64,000 bases of DNA, taken from DATJFH01 sp035495815 (lineage in GTDB: Bacteria > Acidobacteriota > Terriglobia > Bryobacterales > Bryobacteraceae). Made by a program: the position numbers and the translations under genes. The notes beneath the pieces are model-generated. The model was given only the letters and a program-made list of their open reading frames with translations. It made no database searches and had not been told where the DNA came from. Location: positions 1 to 64,000 of the forward strand of contig DATJFH010000092.1 in NCBI GenBank assembly GCA_035495815.1. Reading direction: 5' to 3'. Below are positions 1-9,130 of this stretch, in pieces. Position 1 is the stretch's first letter. Each line of letters begins with the position of its first letter.

Positions 1-959
1 TTGGCGGCGTCGCCCTGTCCGGCCTGTCCGCCGGCGCCGATCATGGTGTGGGCTTCGTCGATGAACAGGATGATCGGCGTGGGCGAGTTCTTGACTTCGG
101 CGATGAGGCTCTTCAACCGGTTCTCGAATTCGCCCTTGACGCCGGCGCCGGCCTGGAGCAGCGCCAGATCCAGCGTTCGGACGCTAACGTTCTTGAGGGG
201 CGGCGGCACGTCGCCCTGAGCGATGCGGTTGGCGAAGCCTTCGACGACGGCCGTCTTTCCGACGCCGGCTTCGCCCACGAGGATCGGATTATTCTGCCGG
301 CGCCGCGTGAGGATATCGACCACCTGCCGGATCTCGAAGTCCCGGGCCAGCACGGGGTCGATCTTGCCGCGCCTGGCGTTATCGGTGAGATTGACGGTGT
401 ACTGGTCCAGATTGGGGGTTTTGCCGCCCATTGGCCGCGGGGCGCCTTCGGCCGCTTCCGGGGCGGCGGACGCCGTCATCATCTCCTCGCTTGACAGCGC
501 CACGATGGCCTGAAAATCCTTCTTCAGGCTGTCGCCCTGGATCTTCTGGAACTCCTTGCTCACTTCGCGCACGATGCGGCCCAGCTCTTCGTTGGTGGCC
601 AGGGCCAGGATGGTGAAGCCGGTGCGGATCTGGGCGGCGCCGTAGTCGATCGATCCCAGGGTCCAGGCCTCGGTCAGCATCCGGAGCAGCGACGGGCTCA
701 AAGCCGGCGTGCGCGCGTTCCCGGATTTGAGCTTGTCGAGGCTGCGGGTGAGTTCGGCCGAGAGGCGGGCCTTGTCGATGCCGAACTGTTTGGTGATGCA
801 GGCGAAATCGCCGCTGCTCGATTCGAGCAGCTTCATCAGGTAGTGCTCGATCTCGACGTCATAATGAGTGCGGGACAGGCACAGGCCCGCGGACGCTTCC
901 ACGGCATTGCGCGTGGCGTCGTTCAGCTTGCCGATGAGTGATCGTAAATTTACGCCCAT
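1..959 (-). CDS. tssH: T6SS sheath-disassembly ATPase ClpV (TssH), N-terminal part
   Basis: AAA+ unfoldase that recycles the contracted TssB/TssC sheath in the cytoplasm. Only the first 319 residues are present; the gene runs off the left edge. The start is ATG at 959, preceded by GAGG. Residues about 1-150 form the Clp N-terminal double repeat. The first AAA+ domain follows, with Walker A GEAGVGKT at 229-236 and Walker B ILFIDEAH at 297-304. The linker at about 162-180 is rich in Ala, Pro and Glu, as is usual between the N-domain and D1 of ClpV. It is the last visible gene of the tssB-to-tssG block, 155 bp after tssG, on the same strand. ClpB is the main alternative, but the T6SS context and the divergent N-domain favour ClpV. 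Confidence 0.93.
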   Translation of the reverse strand, partial: MGVNLRSLIGKLNDATRNAVEASAGLCLSRTHYDVEIEHYLMKLLESSSGDFACITKQFGIDKARLSAELTRSLDKLKSGNARTPALSPSLLRMLTEAWTLGSIDYGAAQIRTGFTILALATNEELGRIVREVSKEFQKIQGDSLKKDFQAIVALSSEEMMTASAAPEAAEGAPRPMGGKTPNLDQYTVNLTDNARRGKIDPVLARDFEIRQVVDILTRRRQNNPILVGEAGVGKTAVVEGFANRIAQGDVPPPLKNVSVRTLDLALLQAGAGVKGEFENRLKSLIAEVKNSPTPIILFIDEAHTMIGAGGQAGQGDAA

Positions 960-1114
960 GTGAGTAGCCTCAGTTTAGTCGAAGTTGCGGGGCGGCCCGC
1001 TTGGTCCGGCGGCCGGCCCCCGGCCGGTCTCTCTGCGAACTGCGTAACAGGGACGGGGCAGTATCCGCTCTACAATTCGCGACGGGATGTAGAGTTCGTG
1101 GCACTGTGAGTCCC

Positions 1115-2164
1115 TCAGTTTAACAGCAGAATCGTATCCGCCGGATTCCTGTCAAAGGTAAGGGCCGATTTCATCCAGGTAAACCAGCCGAGCTGCGGAC
1201 CGGCCTCCGTCTCTGCGCCGAGTTCGCAGGAGGGCACCTCCTCGCGCTGCAGCACGAGCTGGACTTCGAATTCCAAATCGCCGCCGGAGAAGAAGCGCGT
1301 AATGGCCCGCAGCGGCTCGTGCGCCTTGCCTCCGGGCAGGAAATCGAGATACCGGGCGGTGGAGAGCGGACCGAGGCGGATGCGGGCGCGGGACTGGTGG
1401 TCCCAGATCTCGTCGCCGACCACGGCGCCGAAGCCGAGTTGCTCGGAATACGAATCGCCGGCGTCGAAACAGCACTGGTTGCCCTGGTCGAGCGGATACC
1501 AGGCGCCGACGAACTGCTCCACTTCCACCGGGACCTCGAAGTAATCCTCGAGAATCTGCTCGAGAGCGACTGCCGAGCGGGGATGCAGCGAGAGCAGCCC
1601 GGCGTAGAACACCAGCGCCTGGTCGGGAATTGCCTGGCGATTCTGCAGCCCGCCGGTGCCGAGCCCGATCAGCGACATGAGGTGGCGCGACAGCGGATCG
1701 TCCTGATCCCGCTCATAGGCGGCGGCGAGATGGTTCTTTTCCCAAGCCTGGTAGAAGAGCGAAACGATGCGGTGGTTGAAGATGTCGAGAAAGGCCGCCA
1801 GCGTGTGATCGCGAGCGCGGAGCCGCTCGAGGATAAGCTCCGTATAGGGATAGGGCAGCGCGCCCATCATCCCCGTCAGGCCCATGAAATTGACGGCCAT
1901 TTGCGGAGCGGCGTCTTCGGGCCAGGCAATCTCCTGGATCTGGCTGGCCGGAAACGCGAGCGAGTTGTGCATCCGGAACCGGACGGCTTCGGTTTCCGGG
2001 CTCACGAACTGCCCGACGGCCTCGCGTCCCAAACCGATGCGTTCGAGCAGGCGCACGGCCTGAAAGAACTGGAAGTGGCAGGGATCTTCCCGCAGCGCCT
2101 CCTCGACCCGTTCCATCCGGCGCCGGATTACATCAGGATCTTCTGGCCCGCCCGTGGCGCCCAT
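1115..2164 (-). CDS. tssG: T6SS baseplate protein TssG
   Basis: TssG (ImpH/VasB family) forms the baseplate wedge with TssE, TssF and TssK. I chose ATG at 2164 because AGGAGG lies 9 bases upstream. An in-frame start further upstream (2524) would run through tssF, and its extra residues are Arg/Pro-rich out-of-frame translation. The resulting 349 residues fit the family (about 330-360). The N-terminus has the typical RVEEALREDPCHFQFFQAVR pattern, with Phe-Phe-Gln-Ala-Val-Arg-Leu-Leu-Glu at about 28-36. A conserved middle contains FMGLTGMMGALPYPYTE. The gene overlaps the end of tssF by 37 bp, so the two are probably translationally coupled. Confidence 0.93.
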   Translation of the reverse strand: MGATGGPEDPDVIRRRMERVEEALREDPCHFQFFQAVRLLERIGLGREAVGQFVSPETEAVRFRMHNSLAFPASQIQEIAWPEDAAPQMAVNFMGLTGMMGALPYPYTELILERLRARDHTLAAFLDIFNHRIVSLFYQAWEKNHLAAAYERDQDDPLSRHLMSLIGLGTGGLQNRQAIPDQALVFYAGLLSLHPRSAVALEQILEDYFEVPVEVEQFVGAWYPLDQGNQCCFDAGDSYSEQLGFGAVVGDEIWDHQSRARIRLGPLSTARYLDFLPGGKAHEPLRAITRFFSGGDLEFEVQLVLQREEVPSCELGAETEAGPQLGWFTWMKSALTFDRNPADTILLLN

Positions 2165-3966
2165 TCGCGCAGGACCTCCTTTCGCTGCCTGGTCGAGACC
2201 ACAAGCTGGCTGAAGCTGTTGAGGGACGCGTAGGATCCCAGGAAATGCTCGAGCACGCTGGCGAACAGATAGACGCCGCCGCCGACGAACTGCTCCTCGT
2301 CGAGCTCCATCTGGACGCGGGTGCCGCGGGCGAAGGTGATTCCGTTCTCCGAAACGACGCGCGCGAAGTGAGCGCGGCAGCGGAGGCCGGTGATGCCCTG
2401 GATCATTTTTTCGGAGAAGCTGCTGCCCGTGTAATTGTAGATCCGCAGAATCTGCTGCAACGACTGCTGGCCGCCTTCGACCAGGGACAGATAGTTGAGC
2501 GAGAGGTGCGAGATCAGGCTCCATAACGCGCCCTTGCCCATGGGCGGACGGAGGGGCGGGGTGGGCTTCTTGAGAGAGACGATGCGCTTGACGGCGGCGC
2601 CGCCTTCCATCTCGAAATCGCCGGCCTCGTTGCCGAAGGGAAGCCGCGCGGGCAGGTCGCGATTGGTGCAGACGGTGCGGACCGTGAGGGTGTCGGTATC
2701 GGGGCGCAAGGGCCGCAGCGAGAGATCCACCAGCGACAGCGAGATGTCCGAGCCATCGTCATTGGCGCGTCCGGAGGGGCGGCGGTGGGCCAGCCAGAAG
2801 CACTTTCCGGACTCGGCGCGCTTGGCGCGGAACGAATAAAACGGCTCGAACGAGACGGTCTGGCGGGTTTCGGGATCGATGGCGTCCACCGACTCGATGG
2901 AGAAGATTTCCGTGGCGTTCAGCCGGCGGGAGTCGGGGACGACGGGGTATTCGTACCGGGTCTGATTGAGCAGGATGGGATCGGCGGTGAGGGGGAACAG
3001 GTTGATCACGGGCGCGCAGCCGAGGCGGAAGGTTTTGGACGAGACGCCGATTTCGAGGCGCTCGCGGCGGTCCGCGTCCGGATTCTGGGAGATCAGGAAG
3101 ACCAGCTCAGCGCGGTCCTTGAATCCCGCGGCCCAGGCGGGGGCGAGTCCGGTGATGTCTAGGAAAAAAAACTTTTCCGGAAAGGTGAAGAACTCCTGCA
3201 GCAGGCGGTAGCCGGGGAAGGAGCGCCGCGGATAGGGCAGCATGGCCTCCTCGGGCTCGAAGCCGACCGGACGCAGCGAGGACGCGGGCAGAGTGACCGG
3301 ATGAATCCTGGTTCCGGGCGTGGGATCGCGAACGACGATGCGGACCAGGTTGCAGCAGAGCAACTCGTAGAGAGTGTGGAGAAGGCCGGGTTCGCCGTCC
3401 AGGTAGACGCGCAGCGTGTCCATCCCGAGCTGCGGGAATTTCACGTCCGGCGGACAGCGCAGTTCGACCCGCAGGGCGGCCCCGGCGTCGGGCGCCTTGA
3501 CCGGTGGCGCGAGGCGGTCGGGCGTCTTCCATTCGGCGGAGGCGACGGAAACGGGCCACAGCGTGGTGTCGTAGCAGGTGCGGAACTTGCACGGGATTCC
3601 GCCGACGGCCCGCGAATGGAGCATGGTTCCTTCGGCGATGGGGAATCCGGAGGTCAGCTTGCCCTGGTCGGTGTCGAGCTGGAACTCGACGATCGACATG
3701 GACGGAATGGGCCGGATGAAATGCGGATAGACGATTCCCAGCAGCGCCTCGGTAATCTCCGGAAATTCGTCGTCGATCTTGAGGTGAACGCGGGCAGCCA
3801 GGAACGCGAAGGCTTCGAGCAGCCGCTCGACGTGCGGGTCCTCACAGGCGGAGGGTTCGAGCACGAGGCGGGAAGCGATCTTGGGATACTTTTCCGCGAA
3901 CAGCACGGCCGACTGGCGCAGAAAGGTGAGCTCGCGCTCGTAGTAGAGAAGCAGATCATCCCGCAT
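2128..3966 (-). CDS. tssF: T6SS baseplate protein TssF
   Basis: TssF (ImpG/VasA family) is the large baseplate wedge subunit. The 612 residues match the usual family length of about 580-620. The N-terminus is diagnostic: YYERELTFLRQSAVLFAEKY, then DPHVERLLEAFAFLAARVH and a DDEFPEITEALL segment. It overlaps tssE by 11 bp upstream and tssG by 37 bp downstream, a very compact order that matches the tssE-tssF-tssG core of other T6SS loci. No frameshift or missing segment is visible. Confidence 0.95.
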   Translation of the reverse strand: MRDDLLLYYERELTFLRQSAVLFAEKYPKIASRLVLEPSACEDPHVERLLEAFAFLAARVHLKIDDEFPEITEALLGIVYPHFIRPIPSMSIVEFQLDTDQGKLTSGFPIAEGTMLHSRAVGGIPCKFRTCYDTTLWPVSVASAEWKTPDRLAPPVKAPDAGAALRVELRCPPDVKFPQLGMDTLRVYLDGEPGLLHTLYELLCCNLVRIVVRDPTPGTRIHPVTLPASSLRPVGFEPEEAMLPYPRRSFPGYRLLQEFFTFPEKFFFLDITGLAPAWAAGFKDRAELVFLISQNPDADRRERLEIGVSSKTFRLGCAPVINLFPLTADPILLNQTRYEYPVVPDSRRLNATEIFSIESVDAIDPETRQTVSFEPFYSFRAKRAESGKCFWLAHRRPSGRANDDGSDISLSLVDLSLRPLRPDTDTLTVRTVCTNRDLPARLPFGNEAGDFEMEGGAAVKRIVSLKKPTPPLRPPMGKGALWSLISHLSLNYLSLVEGGQQSLQQILRIYNYTGSSFSEKMIQGITGLRCRAHFARVVSENGITFARGTRVQMELDEEQFVGGGVYLFASVLEHFLGSYASLNSFSQLVVSTRQRKEVLREWAPRAGQKILM

Positions 3967-4456
3967 CGGCTTCTCCCTTCACCTGGTACTCGCCGTTATT
4001 CAACTGCAGCACGGTGTCGAAGGAGACGTGCTCGGGCGCGGGGTCCATGAGGAGCAGCCCTTCGATCCGAAAACGAACCTTGCGGGCGCCGGTGCTGGTC
4101 ACTTCGACGGGCACGACACGCACATTGGCCAGCCTGGGCTCGAACAGCTTGATGGACGCCTGGAGGACGCGAACCAGCCGGGTCTTATCACGGTCGGAGC
4201 CGATGTTGTAAGCGGAGAAATCCGGCAGCCCATAGGTATAAAGCGAGCGGCTCACTTCACGCAGCGCTTCGGGCGGCTCGTCGGCGATGCGGCGGTTGTT
4301 GAGCAGCCATTCGAGGTCGCGCTTGACGGCGTTTTTCAGCTGGCGGACGGCCTGCGCCCGCTGCAGCGGGGCCTCGCTCGAGGACCTGGGATCCTGATCG
4401 ATCAACCGGTCCAGAACGGAAAGCGTGACGGCGGCGTCGATTTGACCTCGGGCCAT
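3956..4456 (-). CDS. tssE: T6SS baseplate protein TssE (gp25-like)
   Basis: TssE is the phage T4 gp25-like baseplate component that starts sheath polymerisation. The 166 residues have the family layout. The N-terminal segment is VLDRLID, and residues about 40-57 read NAVKRDLEWLLNNRR, the conserved gp25 helix leading into the Leu-Leu-Asn-Asn-Arg turn. A SLYTYGLPDFSAYN segment and the RLANVRVVPVEVTSTGARKV strand follow. It lies 10 bp after tssA and overlaps tssF by 11 bp. The C-terminus is somewhat longer than in classical TssE (about 135-160). Confidence 0.93.
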   Translation of the reverse strand: MARGQIDAAVTLSVLDRLIDQDPRSSSEAPLQRAQAVRQLKNAVKRDLEWLLNNRRIADEPPEALREVSRSLYTYGLPDFSAYNIGSDRDKTRLVRVLQASIKLFEPRLANVRVVPVEVTSTGARKVRFRIEGLLLMDPAPEHVSFDTVLQLNNGEYQVKGEADAG

Positions 4457-4466
4457 GGGAGCTGTC

Positions 4467-6287
4467 TCAGCAGTTCAACGCTTGCACGGGGTCGAGCCGG
4501 CAGATGCGCTCGAACAGTTTCTGCTTCTCTTTCGCGTCGGCATACTTCTTGCTGGTTTTCATGAGCGCGGTGAGGGCATTGACGATGGTCTCGCGGTCCT
4601 CCCACTCTTCCAGCTTGTGATTTTCGATGGCGGCGGCGATGTCGTCGAGCAGCGTCTGGGCGATCGCTTCCTTTCCGGTCTGCACGCAGAGCTGGACGAG
4701 CTGCATCTTGCGCAGGAAGCGGCCGCGGCCGGAGCGCTGGCGGTCGATTTCGTTCCACAGGATCTCGAAGGCGCGCTGCTCCTGGCCGGCGCGGAGGGCT
4801 TCGAGCGCGAGGGCATGGCTGTCGATAAACGTCCGCTGCCATCCGGCGGTCTGAGGGCCGGGCTGGACCACGCCCGGAGCGGACCTGGCGTCGGGAGCGG
4901 CGTTGACCGGCTCCTGCATCAACTCGTCCAGCCAGGCTTGTGTTTCGGCATTGGCGGCGGCGGTGTCGTCCATGAGGGAGGCTCCCCGCAGGCGCGGCAG
5001 ATCGCGCAGCAGCGCCTTGAGCTCGGAGCGTATCGCGATGGCAATGGGATTGTACGGCTCGCCCAGCCCGGCGCAGGCCTCCACGACAAAGCGCTGGAGG
5101 TCGAGCCAGGCGCGGCTGCACGGCAGCGCCATGACGTTCTCGGCGGCTTCGAGCAGCTCTTTCCATTTCTTCTGAAGCGCGAGCCGCTTGAGGTGCTGGC
5201 GGATTTCGGTGGGCGGCGCTTCGAGCAGCATCGGATCGGAGAGTTCGGGGTCGGCGCGCAGCTCGCCCCAGCGGAGACCGCGCAACATCAGATAGGCGGC
5301 GGGGCTGTCCGGTTCCCGTCGGCGGAGGAGCGCGGCGGCCGCGGCTACGGCGGCGATCGCCTCCTTGCGTCCGGCGGGCTCGGAGGAGGCCTGCACCGAA
5401 AAAGTGAATCCGCCGGCGGGCGCAGGCAGGGGAGCGCCTGCGGCGGGCAGGCCCGGTTCCGGTTCTTCGGCAGCGGCGGCTTCCGGAACAGGCTCCGGCG
5501 CGGCGGGCTCGACCGGATCCGGCTCGGTTTCCCGTTTCTTCTGAAGAAAAGCGTGAACGGTGTGGCGGACGTCCTCGAGGCTGGACTTCAATTTACCGAA
5601 AGAAGGACCCGAGCCGTCGAACCGGGCCTGACAGGTTTGATCGAGAGCGGCCAGAGCCTCCAGGCACTCATCGAGCGCCTTCTCCGATTGCAGGTAGAAG
5701 GCTTTGGGCGTTTCGGCGAAGGATTTGTCGAAAGCCTCCGGAGCGATCTTGCCTTCCTTGAGCTGCTTTTCGCGGGTCTTTTTCTGCTCGTTGGTTTTGG
5801 CCTGATCTTCAGCCAGCACCGTGCGGGAATCCTTATGCTGAAACCAGTTGTGGCCGGCGGCGTTCAGAGCCAGGGTCTTGACCGGGTCGGCAAGCTTCGA
5901 TCCGATCCAGTCGAGCGGGGTGGCCCGCATCTCGACATCGCCGTCCTCGATGGCGGGGTAGAGCGTGTCCCAGAAGGCGTCGATGAGGGAACGGCAGAGG
6001 ACGAGGCCATCGCGCAGTCCGCCGAATTTTTCGCGGAATAGCAGCGCTTCGGTCAGCCAGGCGGCCAACTGCAGATCCTTGCTCTTGGTGACCAGGGCGT
6101 CCTGGGTGAGCTTCATGACGGCCGGGTAGTCGGCGACCTTGCGTTCTTTCTGCCATGCGCCCTGGGCGAGGTCGTCATCCTGGCGGCGGGCTTCGCGGAT
6201 CTTGTCGTAGATGGGGTTATAGCGGAGATCTTCGCCGCTCGGATTCGGCCCGGGGACGGGATTCAGCAGGTCAGCGCGGAGCGGCAT
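4467..6287 (-). CDS. tssA: T6SS assembly-chaperone protein TssA
   Basis: TssA organises baseplate docking and tail elongation. Of 606 residues, the first about 130 match the ImpA N-terminal domain: PSGEDLRYNPIYDKIREARR, then KDLQLAAWLTEALL and a Gly-Leu stretch. A Glu/Pro/Ala-rich linker at about 255-290 separates it from a helical C-terminal half (about 300-606) rich in Leu/Ala helices. That half ends in DPVQALNC. The length is at the upper end of the family. It sits between tagJ (85 bp upstream) and tssE (10 bp downstream) in the same operon. Different TssA classes vary in their C-terminal part, and the class here cannot be settled by eye. Confidence 0.9.
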   Translation of the reverse strand: MPLRADLLNPVPGPNPSGEDLRYNPIYDKIREARRQDDDLAQGAWQKERKVADYPAVMKLTQDALVTKSKDLQLAAWLTEALLFREKFGGLRDGLVLCRSLIDAFWDTLYPAIEDGDVEMRATPLDWIGSKLADPVKTLALNAAGHNWFQHKDSRTVLAEDQAKTNEQKKTREKQLKEGKIAPEAFDKSFAETPKAFYLQSEKALDECLEALAALDQTCQARFDGSGPSFGKLKSSLEDVRHTVHAFLQKKRETEPDPVEPAAPEPVPEAAAAEEPEPGLPAAGAPLPAPAGGFTFSVQASSEPAGRKEAIAAVAAAAALLRRREPDSPAAYLMLRGLRWGELRADPELSDPMLLEAPPTEIRQHLKRLALQKKWKELLEAAENVMALPCSRAWLDLQRFVVEACAGLGEPYNPIAIAIRSELKALLRDLPRLRGASLMDDTAAANAETQAWLDELMQEPVNAAPDARSAPGVVQPGPQTAGWQRTFIDSHALALEALRAGQEQRAFEILWNEIDRQRSGRGRFLRKMQLVQLCVQTGKEAIAQTLLDDIAAAIENHKLEEWEDRETIVNALTALMKTSKKYADAKEKQKLFERICRLDPVQALNC

Positions 6288-6372
6288 GATTCGAACTCAC
6301 CCGGCCAGTTTCCGACGCATATGAGAGGCCGGGCGCGGCGCCGGCGAATGCTGCTTTTGGGAAAGGGCCCAC

Positions 6373-7089
6373 TTAACTTGCCGCCGCCTGTCCGGAACGG
6401 AACTGGAGGGACCGGACTTCGAGGAGAGGCACTTCCTCGCCGTCCACCAGGAACAGCTTCTGACCGCACGGGAATTCGTTGCCCGCGTCGTCGGCCACCC
6501 AGTCGGTGGCGCGGCCCAGCCACACGGTTTCGTCGGAGTTCTTCCAGGAGAAAGGATAAATCACGGGGATCAGCACTTCACCCAATTCGGTCCCCTTGAA
6601 AGAGGGTCCGGTGCGCACCAGGGCCGGAGCCCAGAGCGTGTCCCGAAGCCGGCGGGGCGCTTCCATCTCGATGGAGGCGATATGCTCGAAAGGGATCCAC
6701 AAGTAAGCGCCGGCGGCGAAGATTTCGAGGCGCGGTCCGATTTCCGGGTCGGCGTCGCGAATCGACTGGAACGGCTTGCCGTTCAACGTTCCGGGCGACG
6801 AATCGGCGGCCGGCGTCCGGGGATACGCCTGTTTCTGAAACAGCTCATGCCGGATCTTCTCGGCATGCAGTGCGGAGTAGTACAGGACCGCGCCCAACTC
6901 GGATTCGCCGGTTCCCTTGGCCAGCACCCCGAGCTGCTTCTCCGCCCGGTCGTACTGGCCGGAGAAGCAGAGCAGCTCGAACAGGAAGGTGCGCTGAGCG
7001 GCGTCCAGAGGACGGTCGCGGAGATAGGCCGAGAGCGCCTTTTCCGCTTCGCGCACCTGGCCTGCGTCGAAGAGTTGTTTCGCGGTCAT
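6373..7089 (-). CDS. tagJ: T6SS accessory protein TagJ (ImpE/SciE family)
   Basis: ImpE-family accessory protein. In Pseudomonas its homologue TagJ binds the sheath protein TssB and modulates ClpV recruitment. The start is ATG at 7089, with GGCGGA just upstream. Earlier in-frame starts lie inside hcp and give Arg/Ser-rich nonsense. Of 238 residues, the N-terminal third is a TPR-like helical repeat (AKQLFDAGQVREAEKAL, then a second helix pair with FELLCFSGQYDRAEKQL). The C-terminal half carries the family pattern around VWLGRATDWV. It sits 10 bp after hcp and belongs to the same transcript. Confidence 0.88.
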   Translation of the reverse strand: MTAKQLFDAGQVREAEKALSAYLRDRPLDAAQRTFLFELLCFSGQYDRAEKQLGVLAKGTGESELGAVLYYSALHAEKIRHELFQKQAYPRTPAADSSPGTLNGKPFQSIRDADPEIGPRLEIFAAGAYLWIPFEHIASIEMEAPRRLRDTLWAPALVRTGPSFKGTELGEVLIPVIYPFSWKNSDETVWLGRATDWVADDAGNEFPCGQKLFLVDGEEVPLLEVRSLQFRSGQAAAS

Positions 7090-7099
7090 TCCGCCTTTT

Positions 7100-7582
7100 T
7101 TAGAACGGAACCAGCTTCGACATATCGAAGCCCTTCTTGAGGAAGGCGGTGAGGTTGCCGTCGGCGTCTTCGGGGTTGTATTCGACGGTGACCTTCTCGA
7201 AGGCGAAAGACACCGACTCCACCGGATTCTCATTCGAGCCGGAAAGCTGGATGCTGGTAATCATGGCATCCTCCAGCTCGATCTTGAAATAGTCCTCCTG
7301 CTTCTTGCCGATCGGCTTGTCGTAGGAGATGGTTACCTTGTTCATCGGCGTCCCCGACACGCAATTGGCGAACAGCACGGGCGACGTCTTGTCAAGCACC
7401 TTCATGATGGTGACATTTGAAACATCGGCCCGGCCGGCCTTCGATTCCTGCCCGGACGAACCCGCTTGATAGGTGGACGTCATGCTGGCGCCGAAGCTGA
7501 AAGACAGGATGTCGATCGCATTCGTCCGGCTCTGGCTGGGCCCGTCCACTCCATCGATGATCAGATACGCATTTACCGCCAT
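7100..7582 (-). CDS. hcp: T6SS inner-tube protein Hcp (TssD)
   Basis: Hcp hexamers stack into the inner tube and are secreted; some also chaperone effectors. The 160-residue protein shows the family pattern: AYLIIDGVDGPS at the N-terminus, an ILSFSFGAS strand, a central VTIMKVLDKTSPVL segment, and a C-terminal ESVSFAFEKVTVEYNP strand. The start ATG at 7582 has AGAGGAG 5 bases upstream. No C-terminal toxin extension is present, so it is a structural rather than an evolved Hcp. The 57 bp between tssC and hcp hold no obvious terminator. Confidence 0.95.
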   Translation of the reverse strand: MAVNAYLIIDGVDGPSQSRTNAIDILSFSFGASMTSTYQAGSSGQESKAGRADVSNVTIMKVLDKTSPVLFANCVSGTPMNKVTISYDKPIGKKQEDYFKIELEDAMITSIQLSGSNENPVESVSFAFEKVTVEYNPEDADGNLTAFLKKGFDMSKLVPF

Positions 7583-7639
7583 TGGTCTCCTCTTTCGCTC
7601 ATGAAATTTTGAACTACACCAATTTCGGGAATATGAAAA

Positions 7640-9130
7640 TTACCTGCCGGCGGGCGCCGGCAGTTCCGCCACAAGGCGCAACGACACGGTCAATTCGTCG
7701 AGCTGGAAGTGCGGGCGCAGGAAGGCGACCGCGCGATAGACGCCCGGCTTGCCGGGCACCTCGGAAACGTCGATGCGCGCCTCCCGCAGCGGAGCGCGGG
7801 CCTTCATCTCCGCCGAGGCGAGATCGTCCGGCGCCACGTAATTGGAGATCCAGCGGTTGAGGAAGATGGACGCTTCCTCGCGGGACATGAAGCTGCCGAT
7901 CTTGTCGCGCATCATCGCCTTCAGATAGTGCGCGAACCGCGAACAGGCCATCAGGTAAGGCAGCTGTGTGGAGAGCCGCGAGTTGGCGTTGGCCGCATCC
8001 GAATCATAGATCTTCGGCTTCTGGCAGCTTTGCGCGCTGAAGAAAGCGGCGTAGTCGGTCCCTTTGCAGTGCACCAGCGGAACGAAGCCGAGGTCGGCCA
8101 ATTCCTTCTCCCGGCGGTCCGTGATCGGCGCCTCGGTGGGGCACTTCATGGCCACATCGCCTTCATCGGTGTAGAAGTTATGGACGGGCAGTCCTTCCAC
8201 CAGTCCGCCGCCCTCCACGCCGCGCATGGCGACGCACATGCCGTATTTCGAGAACGAATTCGTGAGCCGCGTCCCGAGAGAGTAGGCGGCGTTCATCCAC
8301 AGATACTTGGAGTGGTCGGTGCCGTCGACGTGCTCTTCGTAGGCGAAGCCCTCGACGGGTTTGGTGTCCTTGCCGTAGGGCAGGCGGCCCAGCGTCCGCG
8401 GCAGGCAGAGGCCGACGTAGCGCGAATCTTCGCTCTGGCGGAAGCTCTTCCACTTGGCGTACTCGGTGGTGTCGAAGATCTTGGCCAGGTCCCGCGGGGC
8501 GTCCAGGCTGGTGTAGCTCGGGAGGTTGAACAGATCGGGAGCGGCGGCGGTCAGGAAAGGGGCGTGGGCCGAGGCGGCCACGTTCGAAACACGCTCCAGC
8601 AGCTCGATATCCTCGGGATGCTTGCCGAATTCGTAGTCGCCGATGAGGGCGCCGAAAGGCGCGCCGCCGAAGACGCCGAACTCCTCCTCGTACACCTTCT
8701 TGAAAAGCGCGCTCTGGTCGAATTCCGGGGCCCGCTGCAGGTCCTTGAGCAGCTCCTTCTTGCTGCAGTTCATGACCTTGATCTTGAGCATGGTCCCGGT
8801 CTCGCTCTGGTCCATCAGGTGCTTCAGACCACGCCAGGAGCCTTCCAGCTTTTGAAACGAGGGATGATGGAGGATCTCGTTCAACTGGATGGAGAGCAGG
8901 TGATCGATCTGCGCGATGCGGGCGTTGATCATCATCTCCGCATCGCGGGCGATGGTCATCGACCCTTCGAGGAACTGCGCCACGAACTCCTTGATCAGGT
9001 CGCGGCCGCGTTCTTTGGCGGCGATGTCCGACCCGAAGCGCCCTTCCTGGACGATCTGATCGAGCAGCCCGGCTTCCTGGGTCTGTCCGGCGCCGGAGGC
9101 GGGAAGACCCGCGGCTTGGGGATCAGCCAT
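7640..9130 (-). CDS. tssC: T6SS sheath large subunit TssC
   Basis: TssC (VipB/ImpC) is the large subunit of the contractile sheath. The 496 residues match the usual length (about 490-500). Recognisable parts are a helical N-terminus with IAQIDHLLSIQLNEILHHP, then FQKLEGSWRGLKHLM, the FGALIGDYEF segment, and a conserved C-terminal core with CSRFAHYLKAMMRDKIGSF. The start ATG at 9130 follows AAGGAGGAG and overlaps the end of tssB by 8 bp, so the sheath subunits are probably co-translated in balanced amounts. Confidence 0.96.
   Translation of the reverse strand: MADPQAAGLPASGAGQTQEAGLLDQIVQEGRFGSDIAAKERGRDLIKEFVAQFLEGSMTIARDAEMMINARIAQIDHLLSIQLNEILHHPSFQKLEGSWRGLKHLMDQSETGTMLKIKVMNCSKKELLKDLQRAPEFDQSALFKKVYEEEFGVFGGAPFGALIGDYEFGKHPEDIELLERVSNVAASAHAPFLTAAAPDLFNLPSYTSLDAPRDLAKIFDTTEYAKWKSFRQSEDSRYVGLCLPRTLGRLPYGKDTKPVEGFAYEEHVDGTDHSKYLWMNAAYSLGTRLTNSFSKYGMCVAMRGVEGGGLVEGLPVHNFYTDEGDVAMKCPTEAPITDRREKELADLGFVPLVHCKGTDYAAFFSAQSCQKPKIYDSDAANANSRLSTQLPYLMACSRFAHYLKAMMRDKIGSFMSREEASIFLNRWISNYVAPDDLASAEMKARAPLREARIDVSEVPGKPGVYRAVAFLRPHFQLDELTVSLRLVAELPAPAGR

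Noticed and set aside
2165..2524. In-frame upstream extension of tssG
   Set aside because: It runs through tssF in another frame, is Arg/Pro-rich, and the start at 2164 has a strong ribosome site and family-like N-terminus.
7100..7582. Hcp with a fused effector domain
   Set aside because: Length and C-terminus are those of a plain tube protein.
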